Below are positions 49,650 through 58,758 of a stretch of DNA of 64,000 bases, in pieces. Every line of letters begins with the position of its first letter. The stretch's first letter is position 1. Origin of the DNA: Bacteroidales bacterium (GTDB taxonomy: Bacteria; Bacteroidota; Bacteroidia; Bacteroidales; JAADJA01); assembly GCA_021740645.1 (NCBI GenBank), contig JAIOZL010000005.1:62001-126000 (forward strand). The letters are read 5' to 3'. The notes under the pieces were generated by a model, which was not told the DNA's origin, made no database searches, and worked only from the letters and a program-made list of their open reading frames with translations. The translations under genes were made by a program, and so were the position numbers.

Positions 49650-51018
49650 ATTTTTCTAACCTGCGGTATAAAGAGGCCCTTGTCAAGCCAAGCTCTTTAG
49701 CAGCTTTGCTGATGTTTCCACCATGTTTATCTATAACTTTTCTGATTAGCATTTTCTCCGTCTCTTCTAAATTCATTGAGGTGGAATTCATTTCATTCCG
49801 GTTATTATCCTCCATTTGAGAAAGGAAAAAATCACCTGGTTCAAGCACATTTGATTCACCCATAATAACGGCTCTCTCGACTGCATGTTGCAATTCCCTG
49901 ATATTCCCGGGCCAGGTATGTTTTTCCAGTCGTTTTAAGGTGGACTGGCTTACTCTTTTACCGGGCATATTATACTTTTTCCCGTATATTCCCAGGAAGT
50001 GTTCTATCAATTCAGGAATATCCTCCAGCCTGTCACGTAATGAAGGAACCTTTATTTCAACAGTGTTGATCCTGTAAAGCAAATCCTGTCTGAATTTTCC
50101 TTCATTTACCATTTGATATAATGGCATATTAGTAGCACAAATCAATCTTACGTCAATAGGGATTTCTTTGTTTGTACCCAGCCGTACTACCTTTCTGTTT
50201 TGTAATACACTCAATAATTTTGATTGAAGGGCAAGAGAAAGGTTGCCAATTTCATCAAGGAAAATACTTCCCTTATTTGCTGCTTCAAACCTACCCGCCC
50301 TGTCCTCTTTTGCATCTGTAAAGGCACCTTTTTTAAATCCGAATAATTCACTTTCGAATAAGGACTCACTGATAGCACCTAAATCCACACTAATAAAAAC
50401 TTCATTTGACCGTACGGAAGCTTTATGAATTGCTCTGGCAATAAGTTCCTTTCCTGTTCCATTTTCACCCAGAATTAGCACATTGGCATCAGTTTTTGCA
50501 ACCTTTTCAACCGTTGCCATAACCTGGGCCATGGCATTTGAGGTGCCAATTATGTTGGTATAGGACTGGCCCTGATCAGCAATTAATACCTTTTGTTTAG
50601 AGCGAAGATCTTCAAGTTCTTTTTTCGATTCCCTGACTTTTAAATTTGCAGTAATTGTGGCCAGTAATTTTTTGTTTTCCCAGGGTTTTAGAAGGAAATT
50701 TGTAGCCCCTTGTTTGATCCCATGCACAGCAAGTTCTATGTCGCCATAACCGGTAATAAAGATGATAACAGCTGCCGGGTCTATATCAAGAATGATGTTT
50801 AACCAATGAAACCCCTCTTTACCACTTGTTGCATCTTTTGAAAAATTCATGTCAAGCAAAATGACATCATAGTTTTCATTTCCCAGAAGGTTAGGAATAT
50901 TTTCCGGATCCTTTTCGGTGTGCACAATGGTGAAGTGTTGTTTTAAAAACAGTTTTGCCGCTAACAAAACATCCTGATCGTCATCTACAATAAGTATTTT
51001 TGCTTCTATTTTATCCAT
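49639..51018 (-). CDS. NtrC-family sigma-54-dependent response regulator
   Basis: REC ILIVDDDQDVLLAAK; AAA+ ILGENGTGKELIARAIH, GAFTDAKEDRAGRFEAANKGSIFLDEIG; C-terminal Fis-type HTH. Confidence 0.97.
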   Translation of the reverse strand: MDKIEAKILIVDDDQDVLLAAKLFLKQHFTIVHTEKDPENIPNLLGNENYDVILLDMNFSKDATSGKEGFHWLNIILDIDPAAVIIFITGYGDIELAVHGIKQGATNFLLKPWENKKLLATITANLKVRESKKELEDLRSKQKVLIADQGQSYTNIIGTSNAMAQVMATVEKVAKTDANVLILGENGTGKELIARAIHKASVRSNEVFISVDLGAISESLFESELFGFKKGAFTDAKEDRAGRFEAANKGSIFLDEIGNLSLALQSKLLSVLQNRKVVRLGTNKEIPIDVRLICATNMPLYQMVNEGKFRQDLLYRINTVEIKVPSLRDRLEDIPELIEHFLGIYGKKYNMPGKRVSQSTLKRLEKHTWPGNIRELQHAVERAVIMGESNVLEPGDFFLSQMEDNNRNEMNSTSMNLEETEKMLIRKVIDKHGGNISKAAKELGLTRASLYRRLEKYDI

Positions 51019-51168
51019 AATTTGTAAAATCTGATAAACCTTTGTAATTCAAGTGACAAATATAGAAAATTGTTCGGAATCGGACAATAAAAAACGATCA
51101 GAAAATTTTTTACATTTTTCCTGGGCCTGCAGTGAAAAATGGATCAGGATCAAGATGCTTGAAGGATA

Positions 51169-52521
51169 TTACAATAGTTCATTGGCTAAATTTGCCAATT
51201 CTGAACGTTCCCCTTTTTCCAGCCTGATATGTGCATAAATTTCATGGTGTTTGATCTTATCAATTAAATAGGATAGGCCGTTACTTTGCGAATCAAGGTA
51301 GGGAGTATCAATTTGATATATATCACCGGTAAAGATTATTTTGGTACCTTCACCTGCACGCGTAATAATGGTCTTTACTTCATGAGGTGTCAGATTTTGT
51401 GCTTCATCCACTATAAAACAAATGTTAGAAATGCTACGGCCACGGATATAAGCAAGCGGCTGTATCAATAGTTTTTCTGAATTCAGCGCTTCTGTTATCC
51501 TTTTGAATTCCTTATCTTTTTCATTGTACTGATTTTGAATAAACTTAAGGTTATCCCATAAGGGTTCCATGTAAGGATTTAATTTTGATTTAATATCCCC
51601 GGGTAAATATCCGATATCCTTATTGCTCAGCGGTACAATAGGACGAGCTAAAAAAATCTGTTTGAAATTTCTTTTCTGATCAAGAGCCCCTGCCAGCGCA
51701 AGCAATGTTTTTCCTGTGCCGGCTACACCCTGAAGAGTAACCAGCTTTACATGTTTATTTGTAATTGCGTGTAAAGCAAATACCTGTTCGGCATTACGGG
51801 GTAAAATTTTATAAGCAGCTCTTTTTTCTACTCTTTCAATTTTATCCAAAGCTGGATTATAATAGGAAAGCACGGATGATTTTTCATTTCGAAGGATAAA
51901 ATAATGATTGGGAATCGGATCTTTTATCCCAAGTTCAGCAGCATCACACAGACCTTCAGCATATATCTTATTTATTGCATCGCTGTTGGCAGCCTCAATA
52001 AGTGATATGCCTGAATACAAGGTGTCCACATCCTTTATTTTCCCGGTTTCGAAATCCTCTGCCGGAATATTCATCGACTTCGCCTTAATCCTTAGATTAA
52101 CATCTTTTGTAACAAGAATTACTTTACTACTGGGTTTTTCTTCCCTCAAACAAATGGCTGCATTCAATATTTTATGATCAGGTTTGCTATCGCCAAAAAC
52201 TTTGGTTGCATCCAGTTCTTTTTCAGGGGTTTCATTCATCTGAACCTTAAACATTCCCAATTTTGGGTTTTCGAGCTGGATCCAGTCTTGTAAAGTTCCT
52301 TTAGTAGATAAACGGTCCATGATCCTTATGAATTCGCGGGCCTCAAAATTTTTAGTTTCGTTTCCTTTTTTAAAATTATCAAGCTCTTCCAAAACAGTTA
52401 TTGGAATAACTACATCGTTATCATCAAAACTATTTATAGCATTATGATTGTATAAAATAACGGAGGTGTCAAGGACAAATATCTTTTTCTGCGCTTTTTT
52501 ACCGGGCATTTTTTCTGGCAT
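51169..52521 (-). CDS. PhoH family ATPase with N-terminal PIN domain (PhoH2-like)
   Basis: PIN KIFVLDTSVILYNHNAINSFDDNDVVIPITVLEELD; PhoH LQGVAGTGKTLLALAGALDQ, FIVDEAQNLTPHEVKTIITRAGEGTKIIFTGD. Confidence 0.95.
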   Translation of the reverse strand: MPEKMPGKKAQKKIFVLDTSVILYNHNAINSFDDNDVVIPITVLEELDNFKKGNETKNFEAREFIRIMDRLSTKGTLQDWIQLENPKLGMFKVQMNETPEKELDATKVFGDSKPDHKILNAAICLREEKPSSKVILVTKDVNLRIKAKSMNIPAEDFETGKIKDVDTLYSGISLIEAANSDAINKIYAEGLCDAAELGIKDPIPNHYFILRNEKSSVLSYYNPALDKIERVEKRAAYKILPRNAEQVFALHAITNKHVKLVTLQGVAGTGKTLLALAGALDQKRNFKQIFLARPIVPLSNKDIGYLPGDIKSKLNPYMEPLWDNLKFIQNQYNEKDKEFKRITEALNSEKLLIQPLAYIRGRSISNICFIVDEAQNLTPHEVKTIITRAGEGTKIIFTGDIYQIDTPYLDSQSNGLSYLIDKIKHHEIYAHIRLEKGERSELANLANELL

Positions 52522-52604
52522 TTAAGTGAGGGTGTAAAGTTAGAGAATTAACTAAATTGATCAGGTGAATATTGGGGCATTTTTACCCATTTATACACAT
52601 TCTA

Positions 52605-52635
52605 TTGACATCCATATTTCATTTTATTATATTTG
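52605..52635 (+). promoter_or_regulatory. Bacteroidetes-type promoter upstream of the repeat protein gene
   Basis: TTG (52605-52607), 20-nt spacer, TATATTTG (52628-52635). Confidence 0.6.
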
Positions 52636-52715
52636 TAAGCAAACAATTAAGGACATTCGTAAATCTGAGATAGATTTTCAAATTTAACAAATTAACCAAC
52701 TTAAATTATTTTGTC

Positions 52716-54830
52716 ATGAAAAAGCTCTTTTTAGCATGTCTAATGCTATCTATTTTCCACTCAACGTCCTCCCAAATCCCACAAGCAATTAAATACCAGG
52801 CAGTAGTCAGGAATGCCAGTGGTGAAGTAATTTCTAACCAAACGGTCTCTTTTCAAATAAGCATACATGAAACAACCCCATCAGGACCTGTGGTGTATCA
52901 GGAAACCCATGTGGCTGCAACAAATGATTTTGGAATTGCTAATATTAATTTAGGGGCAGGTTCTGCTGTTGCTGGCGTATTTGCAGATATTAACTGGTCA
53001 GGTACTGATATGTTTATGGAAATTGAATTAGACCCTGCAGGAGGAAGCGCTTACATTTCTTTAGGAACATCTCAACTTCTATCCGTTCCTTATGCTTTTT
53101 ATTCAGCACATAGTGGTAGTGCTCCTGCCATTGCAGATTCTGATGGTGATACCTATATTGAGGTGGAACAATCACCTAATGATGATATTATCAGGTTTTA
53201 TAATGCCGGTACTCAGACATTCCGTTTTGATGGGAAAGGCATTCAAATTTACAATCCTGATTTAAACGTTTTAATAGGGAATGGGGCCGGTATAAATATC
53301 GTTGCAGGTACAGGAGTGAGAAATACCTTTTTGGGTTTTCAATCAGGCCTGATGAATACCGAAGGTAAATACAATACCTTTACAGGCTATAAAGCCGGAA
53401 ATGCCAATACTATTGGGGAGTACAACTCGTTTTTCGGCGACCGTTCTGGTTTGTCAAATACTGAAGGAAGCCGAAATACCTTTATGGGGTATTACTCAGG
53501 TTATGGGAACTCTACTGGCGAGCACAACACATTCTATGGTTATAAATCAGGTGAATCCAATCAAACTGCCTCACGAAATACATTTATCGGCTATCTCTCA
53601 GGAAACAAAATGCTATCGGGCCATGAAAATGTTTTTGTTGGAGCATCATCCGGCTTCAACATGCAGATCCACCAATATAACACCTTTGTGGGTTTTAATG
53701 CAGGGTATAATACCACAGCCGATGCCAATGTTTTTGTTGGACACTTTGCCGGAATGTCAAATACTGTTGGTGGAGCCAATGTATTTATTGGGAAGGATGC
53801 AGGATTTAGCAATATGGATCAAGCAGCGAATACTTTTGTAGGTTTTGGTGCTGGATATAACAACATAGCTGGTAACAATACTTTTTTAGGGTGCACAGCC
53901 GGATCCCAAAACACAGTCGGTACACAAAATGTTTTTGTTGGAAGGGATGCGGGTTTTTCTAATGTTGATCAATCATTTAATACATTTGTTGGATTTGCAT
54001 CAGGATATAATAATACAGCGGCCAACAACACTTTTATTGGAAATTCCGCCGGATCATTTAATACATCAGGTGCTGAAAATGTTTTTGTAGGCAGTAATGC
54101 GGGTTATGGTAATATTGATCAGTCATTTAATACGTTTATTGGGTATGGAAGTGGCTACAACAATACTTCTACTAGTAATACCTTTATTGGGAATGTGGCC
54201 GGATTTTCAAATACTTCGGGAGCAGGGAATGTTTTTGTTGGATATAAATCAGGGTATTCTAATTTAGATCAATCATTTAACACTTGCCTCGGATACGAGT
54301 CTGGTTATAATAATTATGCAGGTAAAAATACCTTTATTGGCACTAGCTCAGGATACCAGAATTCATCCGGAACCGAAAATACTTTCATAGGGCATCAGGC
54401 TGGCTATTCTAATACTACAGCCCATAATAATGTTTTTCTTGGTCATATGGCAGGATGGAATACCAGTACAGGGTGGGATAATTTATTTGTAGGATATTAT
54501 GCTGGATTTAATAATACTATCATGGGACAAAATACGTACCTGGGATATGAAGCTGGTTATTTAAATAACTCGGGCAGCGGTAACGTATTTATTGGATATA
54601 AATCAGGATACAATGAGACGGGTACTCAAAAATTATATGTCTCAAATTCTGATACTGATACGCCTCTTATTTATGGAGAATTCGACAATAAAACCGTTAT
54701 GATCAACGATATCCTTCAATTACCACCTCGGGGTGAACCAACTTCTCCTGAGGAGGGAATGATATATTATGATGCAGCTAATAAGGTTCTTCGATGCTTT
54801 GATGGAAGTAGTTGGTGGGAATTATGGTAG
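52716..54830 (+). CDS. Secreted repeat-rich (YadA-head-like/beta-roll) surface protein
   Basis: Signal peptide MKKLFLACLMLSIFHSTSSQ; N-terminal IPQAIKYQAVVRNASGEVISNQTVSFQISI module; 26 consecutive N[TV]FxGxxxG units; C-terminal EGMIYYDAANKVLRCFDGSSWWELW. Confidence 0.9.
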   Translation: MKKLFLACLMLSIFHSTSSQIPQAIKYQAVVRNASGEVISNQTVSFQISIHETTPSGPVVYQETHVAATNDFGIANINLGAGSAVAGVFADINWSGTDMFMEIELDPAGGSAYISLGTSQLLSVPYAFYSAHSGSAPAIADSDGDTYIEVEQSPNDDIIRFYNAGTQTFRFDGKGIQIYNPDLNVLIGNGAGINIVAGTGVRNTFLGFQSGLMNTEGKYNTFTGYKAGNANTIGEYNSFFGDRSGLSNTEGSRNTFMGYYSGYGNSTGEHNTFYGYKSGESNQTASRNTFIGYLSGNKMLSGHENVFVGASSGFNMQIHQYNTFVGFNAGYNTTADANVFVGHFAGMSNTVGGANVFIGKDAGFSNMDQAANTFVGFGAGYNNIAGNNTFLGCTAGSQNTVGTQNVFVGRDAGFSNVDQSFNTFVGFASGYNNTAANNTFIGNSAGSFNTSGAENVFVGSNAGYGNIDQSFNTFIGYGSGYNNTSTSNTFIGNVAGFSNTSGAGNVFVGYKSGYSNLDQSFNTCLGYESGYNNYAGKNTFIGTSSGYQNSSGTENTFIGHQAGYSNTTAHNNVFLGHMAGWNTSTGWDNLFVGYYAGFNNTIMGQNTYLGYEAGYLNNSGSGNVFIGYKSGYNETGTQKLYVSNSDTDTPLIYGEFDNKTVMINDILQLPPRGEPTSPEEGMIYYDAANKVLRCFDGSSWWELW
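53322..54629 (+). repeat. Coding tandem repeat: 26 units of 16-17 codons, with a 150-bp higher-order period in the centre
   Basis: Equivalent Asn codons at 53778, 53928, 54078, 54228 and 54378 are spaced exactly 150 bp apart. Confidence 0.92.
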
Positions 54831-54889
54831 CTGAAATAATAATAAAGGTTAATTGACCACCATTTTTATCTTTTCAGAAAAAAAAGTAA

Positions 54890-56032
54890 TTATAGAGAAA
54901 TCGCTTTTGATGAATGGAACCGCATTGGCCTAATTGCACTAATTTTATGCAGTAAAACCTCATGGTCGTGAGCTGTTACTAGTTCATTTATAACCTCCGC
55001 CACCGATACAATTTTGTCAGCCATATATGCATTGGCCCCTGCAAAGGCAAAACCTTCTTCCATTTTACCCTTCGCAGAATTAAACAAGGCTTTCGCTATG
55101 CAAAACGGGGCTTCTTTGTAGTTGCATGTTGATAGACATTTCCACGGACACTTAAAGGGTTTGGCTTCACCGTTCATGATCTGTTCAACAAATTTGTTTT
55201 TAACCACTCTCCCGGGTAAGCCAACCGGACTGTCGATAATTACAATATCTTCTTTCTTAGCTGAAAGGTAAGCCTTTTTATATTCAATGTCAGCATCGCA
55301 TTCATGAGTGGTTACAAAGCGGGTTCCAATTTTTACTCCTTTGGCTCCTGCCTGCATAATATCATAAATATCTTTTCCAGTTTGTAAGCCTCCTCCGGCT
55401 ATTACCGGTATTTCTTTGTTGAAAGTAGTTTCAAATGGACGTATGGTATTAACGGTTTCTTCAACCAAAAATCGAATTGTAACCCTGTTTTCTCCTACCT
55501 GATCTTTTTTAAATCCTAAATGCCCGCCAGCCATTGGCCCCTCTACAACTACTGCGTCAGGGACAAAGTTATACCGGGATGCCCAATAACGAAATATCAA
55601 ACCTGCTGCTTTTGCTGAAGACACTTTAGGTACGAGTTTCGTATGATGGCCAGAAAGGCCGGCATCAGCAATGATAGCTGGAATTTTTAAAGGTAAACCG
55701 GCTCCAATAAATATTACGTCAATCTTTTCTTCAATGGCAACTCTTATCAGCTCTTCATGGTCGGTTAATGCCATCATAACGTTTAACCCAATTACACCCC
55801 TGGATAAACTTTTGGCTTTTCTTATTTCTTTACGCAAGCCTCGTTTGTTCGCCTCATGGAAGTTTTTAACATAATCCGGTTCATGCATACCAATAGCAGC
55901 TGCAGATATCACTCCTATCCCTCCTTCATTGGCTACCGCAGCTGCCAAGCCTGATAAGGATACCCCGACTCCCATTCCGCCCTGTATTATGGGTAGTTTA
56001 ACCTTGAGATCACCAATTTTAAATGAATGCAT
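54890..56032 (-). CDS. Nitronate monooxygenase / 2-nitropropane dioxygenase-like flavoprotein
   Basis: LPIIQGGMGVGVSLSGLAAAVANEGGIGVISAA, VVVEGPMAGGHLGF, PVIAGGGLQTGKDIYDIMQAGAKGVKIGTRFVTTHE. Confidence 0.93.
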   Translation of the reverse strand: MHSFKIGDLKVKLPIIQGGMGVGVSLSGLAAAVANEGGIGVISAAAIGMHEPDYVKNFHEANKRGLRKEIRKAKSLSRGVIGLNVMMALTDHEELIRVAIEEKIDVIFIGAGLPLKIPAIIADAGLSGHHTKLVPKVSSAKAAGLIFRYWASRYNFVPDAVVVEGPMAGGHLGFKKDQVGENRVTIRFLVEETVNTIRPFETTFNKEIPVIAGGGLQTGKDIYDIMQAGAKGVKIGTRFVTTHECDADIEYKKAYLSAKKEDIVIIDSPVGLPGRVVKNKFVEQIMNGEAKPFKCPWKCLSTCNYKEAPFCIAKALFNSAKGKMEEGFAFAGANAYMADKIVSVAEVINELVTAHDHEVLLHKISAIRPMRFHSSKAISL

Positions 56033-56273
56033 AATGTTCTATTTTATAGTAACGGGAACTTAGGCAAAAGTTATTTAAAGGTTCTCCTAAAATCCCCTCC
56101 GAGTTATTGTCAACAGTATCGATTATCTATGATGATACCAATTACAAAATTAAACCTGTCGCGTCGGAATTTATTAGATTAGGGCTGGATGCGATGGAAT
56201 TAGTTATAAAGGACTGTTTTAGGGACAGAATTATCAAATACAGGTGTCAAATGATTAATTCCGGGATCAATGA

Positions 56274-57110
56274 TCAAATGAGTTCTTTAAGTCTGTGGGC
56301 ATAATTTTTAGAAACCGGTATCGGAAAATCAATTTTTTCGAAATAAAGCCGATACCCCTGTGAGCTGCCTTCAATTTTATCAATCATATTAATATTTGTT
56401 AAATATGAACGGTGGCATTTGAAAACAAATTTATAATCTTTAAGCAGTTCTTCTGCCTTTGTAAGGCTATAACGTACCATCTGACTTTTAATTTCCTGCC
56501 CCTCTTTCCAGAAAATTTCTATGTAATTATTGGCTGATCGTACAAACAGGATAAGGCTTACTTTAAGAGATAGGTTGTCTTTTTGGTAATCCGATATAAA
56601 ATGGACCAGTCTGTCGGGTATAGATTTATTTTCCTGAAGTTTTTGGTTCAACTCGTTGGCCGATTTTAAATGCGAACGAAGTAAACGATTTCGGTTAAAA
56701 GTAATCAGGACAGATATGGGAACAATGGCAATCAGGATCAGTTTGAGGATCATTGCAAATTTAAACTCCATGATCCCAAGGGTTTTATAATACAGGAAAT
56801 AGCCCACACTAACTGTAAACAATATCCATATATCCCAAAAAATTTCTTTTTTCACATTCCATGATGACCCATGAAACACTTTAGGAAAAAGGCTTGGCAA
56901 AATCAACAAGTTCAAACTTAATGAAAGAAATGTTATTACCCCCAGGCCAATAACCAGGATATACTTTTCTTTAGATGCCAATGCGTCAATCTGCAGGGGC
57001 TGGAATAAAAAAAGAAAAGCAAATACCCCAACACTGATAAAAAAAATAACTTTAGTGTTATGCTTTAAATCATCATTAAAAGGATAGGGCTTATTTAGAA
57101 ACTTCAGCAT
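56274..57110 (-). CDS. Membrane-anchored LytTR DNA-binding transcriptional regulator
   Basis: Four or more hydrophobic segments, then LytTR: LFVRSANNYIEIFWKEGQEIKSQMVRYSLTKAEELLKDYKFVFKCHRSYLTNINMIDKIEGSSQGYRLYFEKIDFPIPVSKNYAHRLKEL. Confidence 0.9.
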   Translation of the reverse strand: MLKFLNKPYPFNDDLKHNTKVIFFISVGVFAFLFLFQPLQIDALASKEKYILVIGLGVITFLSLSLNLLILPSLFPKVFHGSSWNVKKEIFWDIWILFTVSVGYFLYYKTLGIMEFKFAMILKLILIAIVPISVLITFNRNRLLRSHLKSANELNQKLQENKSIPDRLVHFISDYQKDNLSLKVSLILFVRSANNYIEIFWKEGQEIKSQMVRYSLTKAEELLKDYKFVFKCHRSYLTNINMIDKIEGSSQGYRLYFEKIDFPIPVSKNYAHRLKELI

Positions 57111-57261
57111 ATCTAAAATTAATTTCCCAAAATTAACTTAATATCATACACAAAACCCTACCTGTAAAAATAAGCTGAAGAATATGCACTATATTCTATA
57201 ACTAAAATTTCGGTAACGGGTTCACTTAAAGTTTTAATTCGGGACTGAAAAACAATTTAGT

Positions 57262-57453
57262 TTATCTTGCTTTCAACCTTGCCAAATAACGATCACGTGC
57301 AGCAATCGGGTCCGCATCCAGTTCAATATAGATCCTGGTCCTGGCATCAATAACCACTTCCTGCATCTTCGATAAATTGGGTGAATTAAACATGGATTGT
57401 TTTTTATCTGAGTTTTTTCTGTTTTTTACGTTCATTAGAGTTTTTTTTAGCAT
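57262..57453 (-). CDS. Small hypothetical protein
   Basis: 63 aa, balanced composition in C-terminal half (MQEVVIDARTRIYIELDADPIAARDRYLARLKAR). Confidence 0.45.
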   Translation of the reverse strand: MLKKTLMNVKNRKNSDKKQSMFNSPNLSKMQEVVIDARTRIYIELDADPIAARDRYLARLKAR

Positions 57454-57757
57454 ACAAGTTTTCGAGCCTTGTAATGAATTTCATAAATACCCATTTTGGG
57501 TAGTATTAAAAGTTATTCTATCTTAATTTGTATGTGAAAATGTTAAGAAGTCTTGAGAAACCTGCAGATTGAATTTTTTATGTGATCAATTACCTGATCT
57601 CTTTAAATATGCTGACTTTTTAGCAGAAGTACAAGAATAATTTAAGATTTGAACTACTTAATATTAACGTATTATTTTCATTAAAGTATAAAGATAGGTT
57701 ATTTTATTCCTAAAAGCAATTTTCTTTTTGTGTCAGAGTACATCTGACTTAGTCGAA

Positions 57758-58426
57758 TTAATCTTTTTTACTAATGATGGCATAATTATTTTTCCCGAAA
57801 TTGAACAAACCTGCTTCAATTTTATAGGTTTCAGGAATGGATTTCTGTAAAAACAATTTCCAGCTCTCGGGCCCCCAGAAGTGGATGTGACCTGCAAAAG
57901 TATCAGTGCGGCCATTGGGTACAGTTAACAATAAGTTGGCTTCTGGTTCTAAAAGATTAAGCAATTGCCTTATTGCTTTTTCAGGGTATTCGAGATGTTC
58001 AAGCACTTCAGTACACACCACAAAGTCAAATTTTCCCTGATACGGGTCATAAATACTGTGGACATCAAAGATAATATGCGGAAAGACTTTACGGCAATTT
58101 TCAATTTTAGTCTCTGAAAAATCCAGGCCGGTTAATCCTTTTGTTGTAAAATCTTTACTTATTTTATTCAATAAAATCCCTGGGCCACATCCTACATCAA
58201 TAATTGAAAGCCCTTCAGGATGAATGTTTTTTGACAATATAAACCGATATACAATCTCTACGAAATCTTTGCTATTGTTTAAGGTTGTTTTAAAGTAACT
58301 AAAACTTTGATGTAATTTATTTATGTTTTGTTTTGAGTTATAATCCACTGCACTACTAATTTCTGGTGGTTTGTAACCGCGCCATATCCGTTGTAGTTTT
58401 CTTATAATTCGCGTAAAAATATTCAT
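57758..58426 (-). CDS. Class I SAM-dependent methyltransferase
   Basis: LSIIDVGCGPGILLNKISKDFTTKGLTGLDFSE, DFVVCTEVLEHLEYPEKAIRQLLNLLEPEANLLLTVPNG. Confidence 0.92.
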   Translation of the reverse strand: MNIFTRIIRKLQRIWRGYKPPEISSAVDYNSKQNINKLHQSFSYFKTTLNNSKDFVEIVYRFILSKNIHPEGLSIIDVGCGPGILLNKISKDFTTKGLTGLDFSETKIENCRKVFPHIIFDVHSIYDPYQGKFDFVVCTEVLEHLEYPEKAIRQLLNLLEPEANLLLTVPNGRTDTFAGHIHFWGPESWKLFLQKSIPETYKIEAGLFNFGKNNYAIISKKD

Positions 58427-58758
58427 ATCATATTTTATTTATACAGTGGATAAAAGTAATCATTAATAAGAGTTCTTAATATTTGATTTTTTTGATTTTA
58501 ATTTGTTTGGGAAGTAAACAATTAAAAATTACATGGATTAATGATAGGTTTTTAATACTGATTTGAAAATATAAAATACTTTTAACATTAGCCCTCCCCA
58601 TGGTGTTCTCAGAAAATGTTTCAAGTCCATTAGGATTAGGGAGTAGTGATTTTCGATAACTTTCGGGGGGTCGGTTACAGTTTGGCTTTTTGTTAGCGGC
58701 ATCATATAAGCCTTTTTCTTTTCTATCTTTGCTTTTCCAGAAATTTAAACAAATACAT

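Noticed and set aside
48294-51018. NtrB/NtrC-like pair as an unusual regulatory system
   Set aside because: Standard overlapping sensor/sigma-54 regulator pair with canonical domains; nothing atypical seen.
56107-56304. 65-aa plus-strand ORF between the NMO and LytTR genes
   Set aside because: Non-ATG start, overlaps the 3' end of the LytTR gene, no motif.
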